Origin: a bacterium
Lineage (GTDB): Bacteria; Sumerlaeota; Sumerlaeia; SLMS01; JAHLLQ01
DNA length: 64,000 nucleotides
Reading direction: 5' to 3'
Assembly (NCBI GenBank): GCA_020444065.1
Contig: JAHLLQ010000003.1
Coordinates: forward strand, 568,979 to 632,978
Shown here: positions 9,309 to 18,039 of the stretch, piece by piece
How positions within the stretch are numbered: the stretch's first letter is position 1
Layout: every line of letters starts with the position of its first letter
Notes under the pieces: model-generated
Seen by the model: only the letters and a program-made list of their open reading frames with translations
Databases searched by the model: none
Told to the model about the DNA's origin: nothing
Position numbers and translations under genes: made by a program

Positions 9309-11108
9309 TCAGGCGGAATTGCCCGGGGCGCGCACTTCCGGAGCCGCCACGGGGCTCACGGGTTTGGCGAAGAGCTTCTCCAATCGCCGATGAAGGTGCG
9401 CTTCCACTTCCTCGGTAGATGAAAGAGTAAGCACTTCCTGGGCCAAGGACTTGGCCTCGGCGATGGCGATTGTGCGGATTGCCCGTTTGACCACGCCAAT
9501 CGAGGACGGGCCCATGCTGAGCGAACGGATGCCAAGTCCAGCGAGGAGAATGGCATAGCGCGGGTCCGCGGCCATCTCGCCGCAAACGCTGACGGGGATA
9601 CCGGCATTCCGGGCGGAGTCGGTGACGTACTTCAGCAGGCCGAGCACTGCGGGATGAGCCGGGCGGTACAGGTGGGCGACGCTCTTGTTCACGCGATCGA
9701 CGGCGAGCGTGTATTGCACCAGATCGTTGGTGCCGATGGAGAAGAAATCGACTTCCTTTGCCAGGACGTGCGCCTGCAGGGCTGCCGACGGAATCTCGAT
9801 CATCGCACCGAGCCGAACATTCGTCGGCAGGTCATGGCCGTTCTTCCCAAGCTGGGTCATGAGCTCATCGAGGATCTGGCGCGACGCGCGCACTTCGTCG
9901 ATGGAGCTGATCATGGGGAGCATGATCTGGATATCGCGCCCCGCACCGGCCAGGAGCATCGCGCGCAACTGCGAACGGAAAATGTCCTGGTTCTTCAGAC
10001 ACAGGCGAATCGCACGCAGCCCCATGAATGGGTTCAACTCGGGAACCGAGTAATCGTTGGCAGCAATCTTATCGCCTCCGACGTCCATCGTGCGCAGGAC
10101 CACCGGCTTGTCACCCATGCGGGTCAGGACTTCCTGGTACTCGCGCAAGTGATCCGATTCGCCGGCCGGTCCGCCGTCGCTGAGATACAGGAACTCCGTG
10201 CGGAAGAGCCCGATGCCTTCCGCGCCGTTCTCTATGACGGCGTCCAGTTCTTCGGGGAACTCGATATTGGCGTAGAGGTTGACGCGCGTGCCGTCGGTCG
10301 TGACGGCGGGCTCATCGCGCAATTCAACGAGCGACAACCGCAGACTGCGATAGTCGTCCGCCTTGCGCCGGTAGAACTCGATCTGGTGCAGGGATGGATT
10401 GAGGATCAGCTTCCCCTCGGTCCCATCCATGATGATCATGTCGCCGCTGCGGATGTAGTGCGTGACGTACTCAAGTCCAACGACCGCCGGCAGAGCCAGC
10501 GCCTTAGCCATGATCGCCGTGTGGCTGGTCGGACCACCCTCGTTTGTGCAGAAGCCCAGCACGTGCTCGCGGGACAGTTGGGCCGTCTCCGTGGGACCGA
10601 GATCGTGAGCGACAATGATGCAGCCTTCGCGCGGCATCACGTGCGTCGACGCGTCGGTCAGTTGGGTCAGAAACTTGATGACGCGGCGCGCGACATCATA
10701 CAGATCGTGATTTCGTTCGGAGAAGTATTCGTCGAGAGTGCGGAGCTGTTCGCCCAGCCCCTTGGTCACGGCCCAGAAGATGGACTCGGCGTTGCTCTTT
10801 TCGTCGCGGATTCGATCGATCGTTGGTTCGATGATCACCGGATCGTCGAGCATCATCAGGTGAGCGTCGAAGATGGCAGCCTGTTGGTGGTCGATCTTCT
10901 CGGCGACCTGGCGGCCGATGGCGCGGATTTCATCCTTCGCCATTTGAACAGCCTTCTTGAACCGCTCAATCTCTTGTTCGACTTCATCGTCGGAAAGTTG
11001 ATAGCCTTCGGAGGGCGCGCCTTGCGATTCGACGACGTATGCGGGTCCGATGGCAATTCCATCGGAAACTCCCAATCCGTCGAAGAAGAATGTGCGCCTT
11101 CCCACCAT
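9309..11108 (-). CDS. ptsI: PTS enzyme I (phosphoenolpyruvate-protein phosphotransferase)
   Basis: The 599-residue enzyme transfers phosphate from PEP to a histidine on HPr. The phospho-His domain signature GGPTSHTAIMAKALALPAVVG is complete, with active His196. The PEP-binding barrel carries GAEGIGLFRTEFLYL, MLPMISSIDEVR, GAMIEIPSAALQA, FFSIGTNDLVQYTLAVDR and the VCGEMAADP Cys motif. Length is normal for EI without an extra GAF domain, so this is not the EI-Ntr (PtsP) form. It lies 40 bases downstream of ptsH. No EII sugar permease gene is present in the window, so the pair may serve regulation or a permease encoded elsewhere. Confidence 0.96.
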   Translation of the reverse strand: MVGRRTFFFDGLGVSDGIAIGPAYVVESQGAPSEGYQLSDDEVEQEIERFKKAVQMAKDEIRAIGRQVAEKIDHQQAAIFDAHLMMLDDPVIIEPTIDRIRDEKSNAESIFWAVTKGLGEQLRTLDEYFSERNHDLYDVARRVIKFLTQLTDASTHVMPREGCIIVAHDLGPTETAQLSREHVLGFCTNEGGPTSHTAIMAKALALPAVVGLEYVTHYIRSGDMIIMDGTEGKLILNPSLHQIEFYRRKADDYRSLRLSLVELRDEPAVTTDGTRVNLYANIEFPEELDAVIENGAEGIGLFRTEFLYLSDGGPAGESDHLREYQEVLTRMGDKPVVLRTMDVGGDKIAANDYSVPELNPFMGLRAIRLCLKNQDIFRSQLRAMLLAGAGRDIQIMLPMISSIDEVRASRQILDELMTQLGKNGHDLPTNVRLGAMIEIPSAALQAHVLAKEVDFFSIGTNDLVQYTLAVDRVNKSVAHLYRPAHPAVLGLLKYVTDSARNAGIPVSVCGEMAADPRYAILLAGLGIRSLSMGPSSIGVVKRAIRTIAIAEAKSLAQEVLTLSSTEEVEAHLHRRLEKLFAKPVSPVAAPEVRAPGNSA

Positions 11109-11148
11109 GGCGTCGTCTTGAGTCCCTGCTTGGCTGGCCTGAGATTTC

Positions 11149-11448
11149 TCAGCTATATTCCGGGGCGATCGGTTCGCCGAAACCTGTTTCCACTAATCCC
11201 ACCAATCCCTGTCCTGCTTCTTCGGCCCCATCACCCTCGGCCACGACCTTGAGAATCGTACCGGGTCCTGCGGCGAGCATCATCATGCCCATGATGCTCT
11301 TGCCGTTCACTGCCATCCCATCGCGAATGACGGTGATTTCGCAGTCCGGGTACTTGCCTGCCTCACGAACAAACTGAGCCGCCGGCCGGGCGTGCAGGCC
11401 TTGCTGGTTGATCACCGTGACTTCGAGTTCAACACGCGTTGAATCCAA
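11149..11448 (-). CDS. ptsH: Phosphocarrier protein HPr
   Basis: A 99-residue HPr. The phosphorylated histidine is His19 in GLHARPA. The regulatory serine motif NGKSIMGMMML is also conserved (Ser51, equal to Ser46 of the Bacillus protein), the target of HPr kinase/phosphorylase in organisms that have HprK. The rest (AAGPGTILKVVAEGDGAEEA) is typical. It is first in the ptsH-ptsI-hypothetical operon. Presence of the Ser motif suggests, but does not prove, that this genome encodes HprK elsewhere. Confidence 0.95.
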   Translation of the reverse strand: MDSTRVELEVTVINQQGLHARPAAQFVREAGKYPDCEITVIRDGMAVNGKSIMGMMMLAAGPGTILKVVAEGDGAEEAGQGLVGLVETGFGEPIAPEYS

Positions 11449-11745
11449 TGTTGCCTCTCCAGTCCGAATCAGATTGGCCGCACCGCCGCCGCCTAGTGTC
11501 CGGACCCCCTCCTGTCATCAGTTTCGGGCTTCGATGCCGGCCAGGAGCCCTTTTCTATGCTCGGGTCAGCATCGGATTTGCAATTCAACCGGTCAAGTGC
11601 AATCACTCTCCGGGTGTTTCCTGCGGCCCACTGGGGGACAGTTTTCGCTTCCCCATCATCCGCAGGTCTGACACAAGGACATTCCGACACGGACGACCCT
11701 ATGGCCGGCAAACGGATGGGTCAACGATGGAAAAGGGACTTCTCC

Positions 11746-12384
11746 ATGACAGAATCCGCCTCATACGACGCTGCCAAACCTCAATCCGACGCGGCAAGCG
11801 GCCCTTCCCGGCGGGTCTTCTTTGCCCTTCCAACCAGCGAAGCCTGTCGCCAGGCGCTCGCGGACACTTCGCAGAGGATGCAAAAAGCGGCCCACTTCAT
11901 GCCTCTCCGGGCATCATGGGTTTCGTCCGAGAATTACCACGTAACTTTGCATTTCCTGGGCAGGACACCCGAACCGATCGTCCAGGAATTGATCAAAGGC
12001 CTCCCCGAGGCCGTAGCGAATGTGCATCGTTTTGACCTGGATGTTCGACACATTGGCTACTTCCCGAACGCTAAGCAGCCCCGCGTTCTCTGGGCGGGCG
12101 TGCACAATCCGCCGCCCGGCCTGAAGCAGCTCTACGATAACATTGCCGAATTGATTCAGAAGCAGGGCCTGGAACTCCAGCACGACAATTTCCACGCGCA
12201 TGTCACGCTGGCCCGCTTCAAGGGCCTGAAGGGGACGGGCATGTTCGTGAAGCAGGCGCATAACATGCAGTACACGAACTTCGGCAAGTCGCCCCTCGAG
12301 GCAGTTCACCTGATGGAGAGCGTGCTTCATCCCGAGGGTGCCCGCTACACCGTCATCGGCCGCGGTGCGCTGGCGACCCCGTAG
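11746..12384 (+). CDS. thpR: RNA 2',3'-cyclic phosphodiesterase (LigT/2H phosphoesterase)
   Basis: The 212-residue protein belongs to the 2H phosphoesterase superfamily, whose two HxT/S motifs form the active site. Here they are HVTL at His65-Thr67 and HVTL at His152-Thr154, inside NYHVTLHFLGRTPEP and NFHAHVTLARFK. It opens RNA 2',3'-cyclic phosphates to 2'-phosphate and was first known as a 2'-5' RNA ligase. ATG 11746 is preferred because AAGGGA lies eight bases upstream; frame extensions to 11557 lack a ribosome binding site. It is not in the rtc island 8 kb away, but it works on the same kind of RNA ends. Confidence 0.9.
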   Translation: MTESASYDAAKPQSDAASGPSRRVFFALPTSEACRQALADTSQRMQKAAHFMPLRASWVSSENYHVTLHFLGRTPEPIVQELIKGLPEAVANVHRFDLDVRHIGYFPNAKQPRVLWAGVHNPPPGLKQLYDNIAELIQKQGLELQHDNFHAHVTLARFKGLKGTGMFVKQAHNMQYTNFGKSPLEAVHLMESVLHPEGARYTVIGRGALATP

Positions 12385-12453
12385 GGCATTCCGCTTGCCG
12401 CGCCAGCGGGCGAAGTGTCCAGTGCTCAGCAGCCAGTCCAGGAAGAGGTCCGA

Positions 12454-13320
12454 ATGCTCCCCGTCAGCCTGATTATTCCCGTCTATAACGAATCCGGCGC
12501 GATCGACGATCTGAAGCGCCGACTGCACGGCGTGCAGAAGAAGCTGACGCCGGACAGCGAGATCATCCTTGTGGACGACGGCTCAACGGATGGTTCGGCG
12601 GTGAGCCTGGATGCCGTCGTCGCCGCGAGCAATGGATCGCTGAGGCTGATCCGTCATGCGACCAACCGCGGGTATGGAGCGGCCTTGAAGACCGGCATCG
12701 AGGAGGCGCGTCATCCTTGGATCGCCATCGCCGACGCGGACGGCACATATCCAATCGGCCGACTGCCGGAGCTAATCGCCGAAATCGAAGCCGGCGCCCG
12801 TATGGCGATCGGTGCGCGGCGAGCCAGCGACCTGTTCTGGCTGCGACGTCCGCCCAAGGCTTTCCTGCGCGCGCTGGCTTCATACCTGGCCGGGCGGCGT
12901 ATCCCGGACCTGAACAGCGGCCTGCGTGTCTTCGCCCGCGAGGACGCGCGTGAGTTGCGTAAGCTGCTCCCCGACGGATTCAGTTTCACCACCACGATCA
13001 CGATGGCACTGATGACTGCGGGACAGAAGGTGTCCTTTATTCCGATTCGTTACAAGGGCCGCATCGGAAGCTCGAAGATCCGCCCGATCCGCGATACGAT
13101 GAACTTCCTGACGTTGATCTGTCGAATCTCAATGGCCTTCCGGCCGCTGCGCGTCTTCGGCCCGACCGGCCTGGGACTTCTGGGCCTCGGCGTGCTTTTC
13201 CTGGTATTGCGATTCCTCGGATTCGAAATTGCCGTTGCGACGACCGTGTTTCTTCTTGTAGGTGGCATGCAATTGATAGGGCTTGGATTGTTGGCGGACT
13301 TGGTCAATCGACGGGGCTGA
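12454..13320 (+). CDS. Family 2 glycosyltransferase, polyprenyl-phosphate sugar type
   Basis: The 288-residue protein has a GT2 catalytic domain at about 1-215: SLIIPVYNESG, the nucleotide-binding VDDGSTDGS, GYGAALKTGIEEA, and the metal-binding DADGTYP. The end of the domain has the DPM1-like SGLRVFAR segment (NSGLRVF). Two membrane helices close the protein (LGLLGLGVLFLVLRFLGFEI, VATTVFLLVGGMQLIGLGLLA). Such enzymes load hexose onto polyprenyl phosphate for envelope glycosylation. ATG 12454 follows GGAAGAGG; a GTG at 12415 would add 13 residues. Confidence 0.88.
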   Translation: MLPVSLIIPVYNESGAIDDLKRRLHGVQKKLTPDSEIILVDDGSTDGSAVSLDAVVAASNGSLRLIRHATNRGYGAALKTGIEEARHPWIAIADADGTYPIGRLPELIAEIEAGARMAIGARRASDLFWLRRPPKAFLRALASYLAGRRIPDLNSGLRVFAREDARELRKLLPDGFSFTTTITMALMTAGQKVSFIPIRYKGRIGSSKIRPIRDTMNFLTLICRISMAFRPLRVFGPTGLGLLGLGVLFLVLRFLGFEIAVATTVFLLVGGMQLIGLGLLADLVNRRG

Positions 13321-13419
13321 TGGGAGCGGCGTCGGAGGCAGGATCGAATAGTACTCTCCCATCGCACATTCGCCCATGCACTCCAATTGCGAACCTCCTC
13401 TATTGGGGCTCCTCGTCAC

Positions 13420-13959
13420 ATGAATCGAAGATTGATCATCCAAAGCCTGGCGTTGGTGATTGCATGTTACCTCGCCGTTGCCGCATATTCGGAACTGACT
13501 CTCATCAAGAGTCTAGACAAACTGGACAGCATCGACGCTCCGAACTATGTCGAGTATCAAGGAATCTCATTCTATAGCCGCGCCGACCTTGAGATTTACC
13601 TGAAAGAAACCAAGCGAGCGTCCGCCTATCCATGGGCCAGGTTTCTGGAGGATTGGATGGCCGTTCTCCTGTTGGGTTTCTCTGCGGCATTCTTAGGCGG
13701 CAGCGCGTATGATCTCCGCTCTCGCTTTCTCAACAACCGCTGGTCTACGCGGAATCTTACAATCTTGGGAACGATCTCAGGAGGAAGTCTGATCATTGTG
13801 GCAGCGGGCATTCCGGATATTCTCCCATTCAGGGGGTTGAAACTGAATGCTCCGCTCATCCTGGCCGTCTGTTTTCTTGGCGGAGCCTTTCATAGTCTTG
13901 CTTGGGGATTCACCAAGCGCGTCGCAACTCGCCTGTTCAAGAAGGGCGCAAAGGAGTAG
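13420..13959 (+). CDS. Hypothetical membrane protein
   Basis: About 179 residues with four hydrophobic segments (LIIQSLALVIACYLAVAAY, WMAVLLLGFSAAFLGG, ILGTISGGSLIIVAAGI, LILAVCFLGGAFHSLAWGF) and a basic C-terminus (TKRVATRLFKKGAKE). It resembles no family I can name. The first and second helices are separated by a probable external loop with DAPNYVEYQGISFYSRADLEIYL. Its codon use is visibly less GC-biased than its neighbours. The start is the ATG at 13420; no clear Shine-Dalgarno is seen. It is followed six bases later by the exported protein gene, suggesting a two-gene unit. Confidence 0.55.
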   Translation: MNRRLIIQSLALVIACYLAVAAYSELTLIKSLDKLDSIDAPNYVEYQGISFYSRADLEIYLKETKRASAYPWARFLEDWMAVLLLGFSAAFLGGSAYDLRSRFLNNRWSTRNLTILGTISGGSLIIVAAGIPDILPFRGLKLNAPLILAVCFLGGAFHSLAWGFTKRVATRLFKKGAKE

Positions 13960-13965
13960 ATATCG

Positions 13966-14496
13966 ATGAAGATCTTCATCATCCTGTCATTGTCCACATT
14001 AATGAGTTTGGTTCTACCCTCAACTGCCCCGGCAATTGGAGGCGATCCCGCCCCAGAGAATCCTGCAATCGCAACTGTACTCACTCAGGCGGATGAGCTT
14101 CCTTCGACAAGAACGGCCGTATTCTCCGCCTCTTCGCTATCTGCCCCCGAGGCAATGCAAAGCGAGGTTCGAGGGAAATCGATCCCTTCTTTTCCGCTCG
14201 GCGACATCATATACTGTTGCACGAATGAAGACCCTGAGCATGGAAGACACTGCGGCAAGAGCGAGGATCTCCCCGGACTTGTGCAGAAGTATGGATGTAG
14301 AGGATTCCAGGTCGTGACTGATGGGCGGGAGCCGAAGTTCATCGAACGACAGAGCCCCATTTACTTGCCAACGGAAGCCATCGGCATGCGGGGGGCTAAG
14401 GATCCGACGGAAGAATCCCCGGACAACTCGAAAGAAAAGCTCTCCACGGAGGTGATTCGTCCGCTGGGCAGCGGCCAATCAGAAGCAAGACCCTGA
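13966..14496 (+). CDS. Hypothetical secreted cysteine-containing protein
   Basis: A 176-residue protein with a signal peptide (MKIFIILSLSTLMSLVLPSTAPA). The mature chain is low-complexity and polar, with a small cysteine cluster in the middle (IIYCCTNED...HCGKSED...YGCRGFQVV) that could hold metal or disulfides. The family was not recognised. It follows the membrane protein gene by six bases and shares its lower GC usage. Possible coupled function is inferred only from spacing. Confidence 0.5.
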   Translation: MKIFIILSLSTLMSLVLPSTAPAIGGDPAPENPAIATVLTQADELPSTRTAVFSASSLSAPEAMQSEVRGKSIPSFPLGDIIYCCTNEDPEHGRHCGKSEDLPGLVQKYGCRGFQVVTDGREPKFIERQSPIYLPTEAIGMRGAKDPTEESPDNSKEKLSTEVIRPLGSGQSEARP

Positions 14497-14522
14497 GAAC
14501 AACTCGTCGTCCTTTGGGATGC

Positions 14523-15617
14523 TCATCCGACTCGCCGCCCGCGGCTTCCGAACAGAGAACTCAAGAGATTCAGTCCGCCGCCGCTGCAGAGCAGCATCAC
14601 GACGATGTCGTCGAGCGGGCCGGGGATGATGTCGGGCATCAGAACGTAGCCTAGTCCCACCAGAAACCACAGCCCCTGGCGAACCGCCGAGAGGCCCTTC
14701 TCCAGGGTCTCCTTCGCGGGGTCGTGCATCAGGCGACGGCCGGGAGTGACCTCGCGCAGGACGCGGTCGTAGTCGACCAGCCCGAAGTCCAGTAACTCGG
14801 CGAAGGCCTGGGCGTCGTGCTCGAGATACAGCTTCGTTTCGCCCGGCGACAAGGCGCCCGCGCCCGTCAGTTCGGCCAGGAAGTCCATCTGGCGGCGCGA
14901 GAGGTGCCCGCGCAATCGATCCGGGACGAGGACTGGGCGCTCCCATTGCACGCGAAGGAAGAAGGCCAGCAGGGCCAGCCCGACGGCGGATTCGGGGGTG
15001 GGGTAGAAGAACAGGCTGAAGGCCGCCACGCCCCCGGCGATGACCAGGAATCCCCCCCAGCGCCCAGGGGAACTCGTTGCCACCAGCGCAATCATCACGA
15101 CGACGTACAGCATGAAGACGAGGACGCCCTTGAGCAGCGCCAGGGCAACGTCCAGGCCGGGGATCTTCTGCAGCGTGGAGAGGACCTGCGTCAGGGGAAG
15201 CGCCAGCCATTCGGGCAGTGCCGCACCGCCGACCTTCGGCGTCAGAATTGCGCCCAGCGGAATCGCCAGCACGAGGATCAGTCCCGCCAATACGATCTGC
15301 TGGGTCGCGCGCCGCCAGTCGCCCAGGACGCGCCACTGCATCGCCATCGTGAGGACAATCAGGGCGGACATCGCGAAAGCGCCCACAATCACCAGCGGAG
15401 CCCGTGAGAACGGCGAACCCTGTCCCTCGATCAGAAACAGCCCAGCCCCGAGCAGCAGTCCGATCCGGAAGGCCAACTCGACGCCGCGCAGTTCGCCGTC
15501 GGGGCCGACGAACGGATGCGGCTCTTCCTCGGATGGCTCCGGCGGGGGCACGATCGGCTCGGCGGGCAGTACTTCCACATCCGAGCGCGGGGCTTCAAGG
15601 TCTCCGTTCTCGCTCAC
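14523..15617 (-). CDS. Membrane protein with C-terminal DUF1232/YkvA-like hairpin
   Basis: A 364-residue membrane protein. A Pro/Glu-rich cytoplasmic N-terminus precedes about seven hydrophobic segments (IGLLLGAGLFLIEG, VIVGAFAMSALIVLTMAM, IVLAGLILVLAIPLGAIL and others). A soluble stretch (LRGHLSRRQMDFLAELTGAGALSPGETKLYL) follows, then a C-terminal YVLMPDIIPGPLDDIVVMLL hairpin like that of DUF1232 proteins. GTG 15617 is chosen because it overlaps the upstream TGA in GTGA, a classic coupled start; the longer frame to 15692 lies inside the upstream gene. Function unknown. Confidence 0.6.
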   Translation of the reverse strand: MSENGDLEAPRSDVEVLPAEPIVPPPEPSEEEPHPFVGPDGELRGVELAFRIGLLLGAGLFLIEGQGSPFSRAPLVIVGAFAMSALIVLTMAMQWRVLGDWRRATQQIVLAGLILVLAIPLGAILTPKVGGAALPEWLALPLTQVLSTLQKIPGLDVALALLKGVLVFMLYVVVMIALVATSSPGRWGGFLVIAGGVAAFSLFFYPTPESAVGLALLAFFLRVQWERPVLVPDRLRGHLSRRQMDFLAELTGAGALSPGETKLYLEHDAQAFAELLDFGLVDYDRVLREVTPGRRLMHDPAKETLEKGLSAVRQGLWFLVGLGYVLMPDIIPGPLDDIVVMLLCSGGGLNLLSSLFGSRGRRVG

Positions 15618-16612
15618 CAGGTGCCTCCCGGGTAGTCGTGAATCGGATCGCCCTTCTTGCCGGTCCAGGTCTCGGGGTCCTTGTTCTCCCAAGGGAGCGC
15701 AGGGCCGTGAAGCTGGCCGTTCACGCTTCGCATGCGGGTGATCAAGCGATCGATCGAGGCGGCGGCCTTGCCGGGGCTGATGGGCTGCAACTTCATCCAG
15801 CCCTCGCGCGTCGTGACCCAGCGGAGCCCCTGCTGGTAGAGACTTCGGGCGGTCGTCAGCTCGAGGACATCACGACGCAGCACCCCGCCGGCTTCCTCTT
15901 GCACGCGTGCGCCCATGAGCTCGTAGCGGCCGGCCAATTTCAGGCGAAGCAGCAGGACGCGCTCCGTCAGCGGCTGGTCCGCGACGAGGCGACGGAACTC
16001 GTCCATGTTGCGAATCAGTGCCTGCGGATCGTTCGAGGAGGATCGGAAGAGCATTTCCGCCCGCATAAGGCGAAGGTAATTCAGCATCGGTTCCTGGGAC
16101 TTCTTGCGCGAGAAGTACGGCTCCAGATCTACGATGCGCTTGTTCAGGCTTGGATTAGACTGGCCGGACTCGACCTGGGCGATCAGGTCGAATGCTTCGA
16201 CCTCCGGGCGTTCCTGGGCGGCCTTGGGAGCCTCAGCGACGGCCTTTCGGATGGCGGGCCAGTCCTTCGCCGCCAGAAGGGCCTCCAGGCGCCCCACCAG
16301 GTCGCGGGTCGGCTTGTCCAGCGGAGGCAGTTCGTCCTGCTGGCGCTCGACTCCCGTCAGCGAGTCGACTTCCTCCAGCTTCGGGCTGCGTCGGCTGGAG
16401 AAGTCCCACCCGGCCGCCTTGTAGGTCACGTAGACGCCGAGGATCAGGACGGGCACCGCGATTCGCAGCCAGAATGCCCACGGGCGCTTGCCGGAGCCGC
16501 CGGGCCGGGACGCCGCGCGACCCTCGGCGAGCGTGCGTTCGCCGGCGCGGTGCAACACCGCGTCCCACGATTCCCGCTCGGCAGGCAATTGATCTTGGGG
16601 TTCGTCGCTCAT
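15614..16612 (-). CDS. Hypothetical single-pass membrane protein with helical repeat domain
   Basis: A 332-residue protein starting MSDEPQDQLPAERESW (ATG 16612, preceded by CCTGAGG). One transmembrane helix (WAFWLRIAVPVLILGVYVTYKAAGW) lies near residue 50. The remaining C-terminal part is alpha-helical with TPR-like periodicity (LLAAKDWPAIRKAVAEAPKAA, LNYLRLMRAEMLFRSSSNDPQALIRNMDEFRRLV), so it may scaffold a complex on the outer face of the membrane. The family was not recognised. It is translationally coupled to the DUF1232-like gene. Confidence 0.55.
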   Translation of the reverse strand: MSDEPQDQLPAERESWDAVLHRAGERTLAEGRAASRPGGSGKRPWAFWLRIAVPVLILGVYVTYKAAGWDFSSRRSPKLEEVDSLTGVERQQDELPPLDKPTRDLVGRLEALLAAKDWPAIRKAVAEAPKAAQERPEVEAFDLIAQVESGQSNPSLNKRIVDLEPYFSRKKSQEPMLNYLRLMRAEMLFRSSSNDPQALIRNMDEFRRLVADQPLTERVLLLRLKLAGRYELMGARVQEEAGGVLRRDVLELTTARSLYQQGLRWVTTREGWMKLQPISPGKAAASIDRLITRMRSVNGQLHGPALPWENKDPETWTGKKGDPIHDYPGGTW

Positions 16613-16736
16613 GGCAGCCTCAGGGTCGTGCAACTTCTACGCCTCTCAGGATGCGCACCGGGGCGGAGCGAGGCAAGTGGGGAACGAAGGCGGGAGCGCA
16701 ACTTCCTTCCAGGGACAAATCTCTTCTGATGCGTAT

Positions 16737-16821
16737 CTCGTGCTCATAATCGCAATCGCTCGTTGATGGTCGGCTAGCCCGATTACGAGTTGCGAGCACC
16801 GCTTCGCTGAGCACGAGCACG
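16737..16821. repeat. Dispersed palindromic repeat, copy 1
   Basis: A repeat that recurs at 27480-27515. Both copies have CGATTACGA followed by an identical 24-base core beginning CGAGCACCGCTTCGCTGAGC. In this copy an inverted arm, CGTGCTCATAATCG at 16739-16752, faces CGATTACGAG...GAGCACG at 16780-16821, so the element can fold into a long hairpin. It is intergenic, just beyond the rpsI terminator. Similar ...GATTACGAGCACCGCTTCGCTGAGCACG... repeats are, from memory, common in Planctomycetes/Verrucomicrobia-like genomes. Confidence 0.6.
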
Positions 16822-16839
16822 GAAAAACCGGTCCGACTA

Positions 16840-16884
16840 CAAAGAAAACCCCTTCCAGCAGATCGAGTCCGCCGGAAGGGGTTT
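16840..16884 (-). terminator. Rho-independent terminator of rplM-rpsI
   Basis: A perfect 11-base stem, AAACCCCTTCC at 16846-16856 and GGAAGGGGTTT at 16874-16884, with a 17-base loop. On the minus strand it follows the rpsI stop by 29 bases and is followed by TTCTTTG. Confidence 0.85.
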
Positions 16885-16913
16885 GAATGCCGTCGACTGT
16901 AAGTCGTGCAGAA

Positions 16914-17315
16914 TTAGCGCTTCGAGTACTGGGAAGCCTTACGGGCCTTGTGGAGACCGGGCTTCTTGCGCTCGACGGCGCGCGGGTCGCGGGTCAGGAA
17001 GCCGGCCTTCTTCAGGACCGGACGCGTGCCCGGCGAGGCGACGAGCAGAGCCCGGGAGATGGCGTGGCGCATGGCGCCGGCCTGTCCCGTGACACCACCA
17101 CCGACCACGTTGATGATCACGTCGAACTTGCTCAGCATCTGCGTCTCGCGCAGCGGAGCCTCGATCATCCCCTGAAGGGTCGGGCGATTGCCAATGTACT
17201 TCTTGGCGTCGTCACCATTGATAACCATCTTGCCCTTGCCCGGGCGAAGGTATGCACGGGCGATCGCGTTCTTGCGACGTCCCGTTCCCAGGTATTGCTC
17301 CAATTTCTCAGCCAT
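16914..17315 (-). CDS. rpsI: 30S ribosomal protein S9
   Basis: The 133-residue protein has the S9 pattern: [20 protein letters not shown] near the N-terminus, the central [21 protein letters not shown], and the conserved C-terminal tail [17 protein letters not shown] that reaches the P-site tRNA. The tail ends in SKR as in all S9 proteins. It is second in the L13-S9 operon, 44 bases after rplM. Confidence 0.98.
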   Translation of the reverse strand: MAEKLEQYLGTGRRKNAIARAYLRPGKGKMVINGDDAKKYIGNRPTLQGMIEAPLRETQMLSKFDVIINVVGGGVTGQAGAMRHAISRALLVASPGTRPVLKKAGFLTRDPRAVERKKPGLHKARKASQYSKR

Positions 17316-17359
17316 TCTTCATTACTCCGGCGTAATCGGTCGATTGCGAGTCGAGGGTC

Positions 17360-17827
17360 TTAGTCCTTCTCAACCTTCGGCTGGCGGGTGTGAATCACGA
17401 GGGTTTCCGGCTGCTGGGCCTGATGCTCATGCTCGGGCCCGGCGTAAACGCGCAGATTCTTGCGCAGCTTGGTGCCGAGGCGATTCTTCGGCAGCATGCC
17501 GTGGATCGCCGTGCGGAGGATCTCCTCCGGCTTCTTCTCCAACAGCTCGGCGGCGTTGATGGACTTGATGCCCGTGCGCCATCCGCTGTGGTGGTAGTAA
17601 ATCTTGTCCTGCATTTTCTTGCCCGTGAAGATCGCCTTCTCGGCGTTGATCACGACGATGTGGATCTTGGGGTCCAGGTGCGGCGAGTAGGTGGGCTCGA
17701 GTTTTCCGCGGATGAGCTGGGCGATACGGGCGGCGAGCCGGCCGACGACCTGGTGCTCCGCATCGATCAGATACCACTTCTCCTGGATTTCCGCCGGTTT
17801 CGGCAGCGTGGAGGCTTGCGCTTTCAT
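17360..17827 (-). CDS. rplM: 50S ribosomal protein L13
   Basis: A 155-residue early-assembling large-subunit protein. Diagnostic segments are WYLIDAEHQVVGRLAARIAQLIRGK, VVINAEKAIFTGKKMQDKIYYHHSGW and the MLPKNRLGTKLRKNLRVYAGPEHEHQAQQPE end. The N-terminus (MKAQASTLPKPAEIQEK) is a usual length. It is the first gene of the rplM-rpsI transcript, which reads leftward to the terminator at 16840-16884. Confidence 0.98.
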   Translation of the reverse strand: MKAQASTLPKPAEIQEKWYLIDAEHQVVGRLAARIAQLIRGKLEPTYSPHLDPKIHIVVINAEKAIFTGKKMQDKIYYHHSGWRTGIKSINAAELLEKKPEEILRTAIHGMLPKNRLGTKLRKNLRVYAGPEHEHQAQQPETLVIHTRQPKVEKD

Positions 17828-18039
17828 CTCATTCAGTCCTTACGACGGCAATTGGGTGGATTCTCGACTTCCGTCAATCCGGCGGGCGCAATAGGCCGCA
17901 CCGCTCCCGGGTTCCACCCTTCCCGAGGGCGCACGAGCCTCTTCATCCCTCCCCCCCACGTCAAGGGGAAGTTCGGGGGGATTTTGCGGGCGGGCATTTC
18001 CATTGCCGTTCCGCCACGGAGGGGCGCCTCTTTGCAGCC

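Noticed and set aside
9654-11252. A 532-codon open frame on the plus strand
   Set aside because: Antisense to ptsI, which has full active-site motifs.
16620-16820. Short minus-strand ORF over the palindromic repeat
   Set aside because: It consists largely of translated repeat sequence and has no ribosome binding site.
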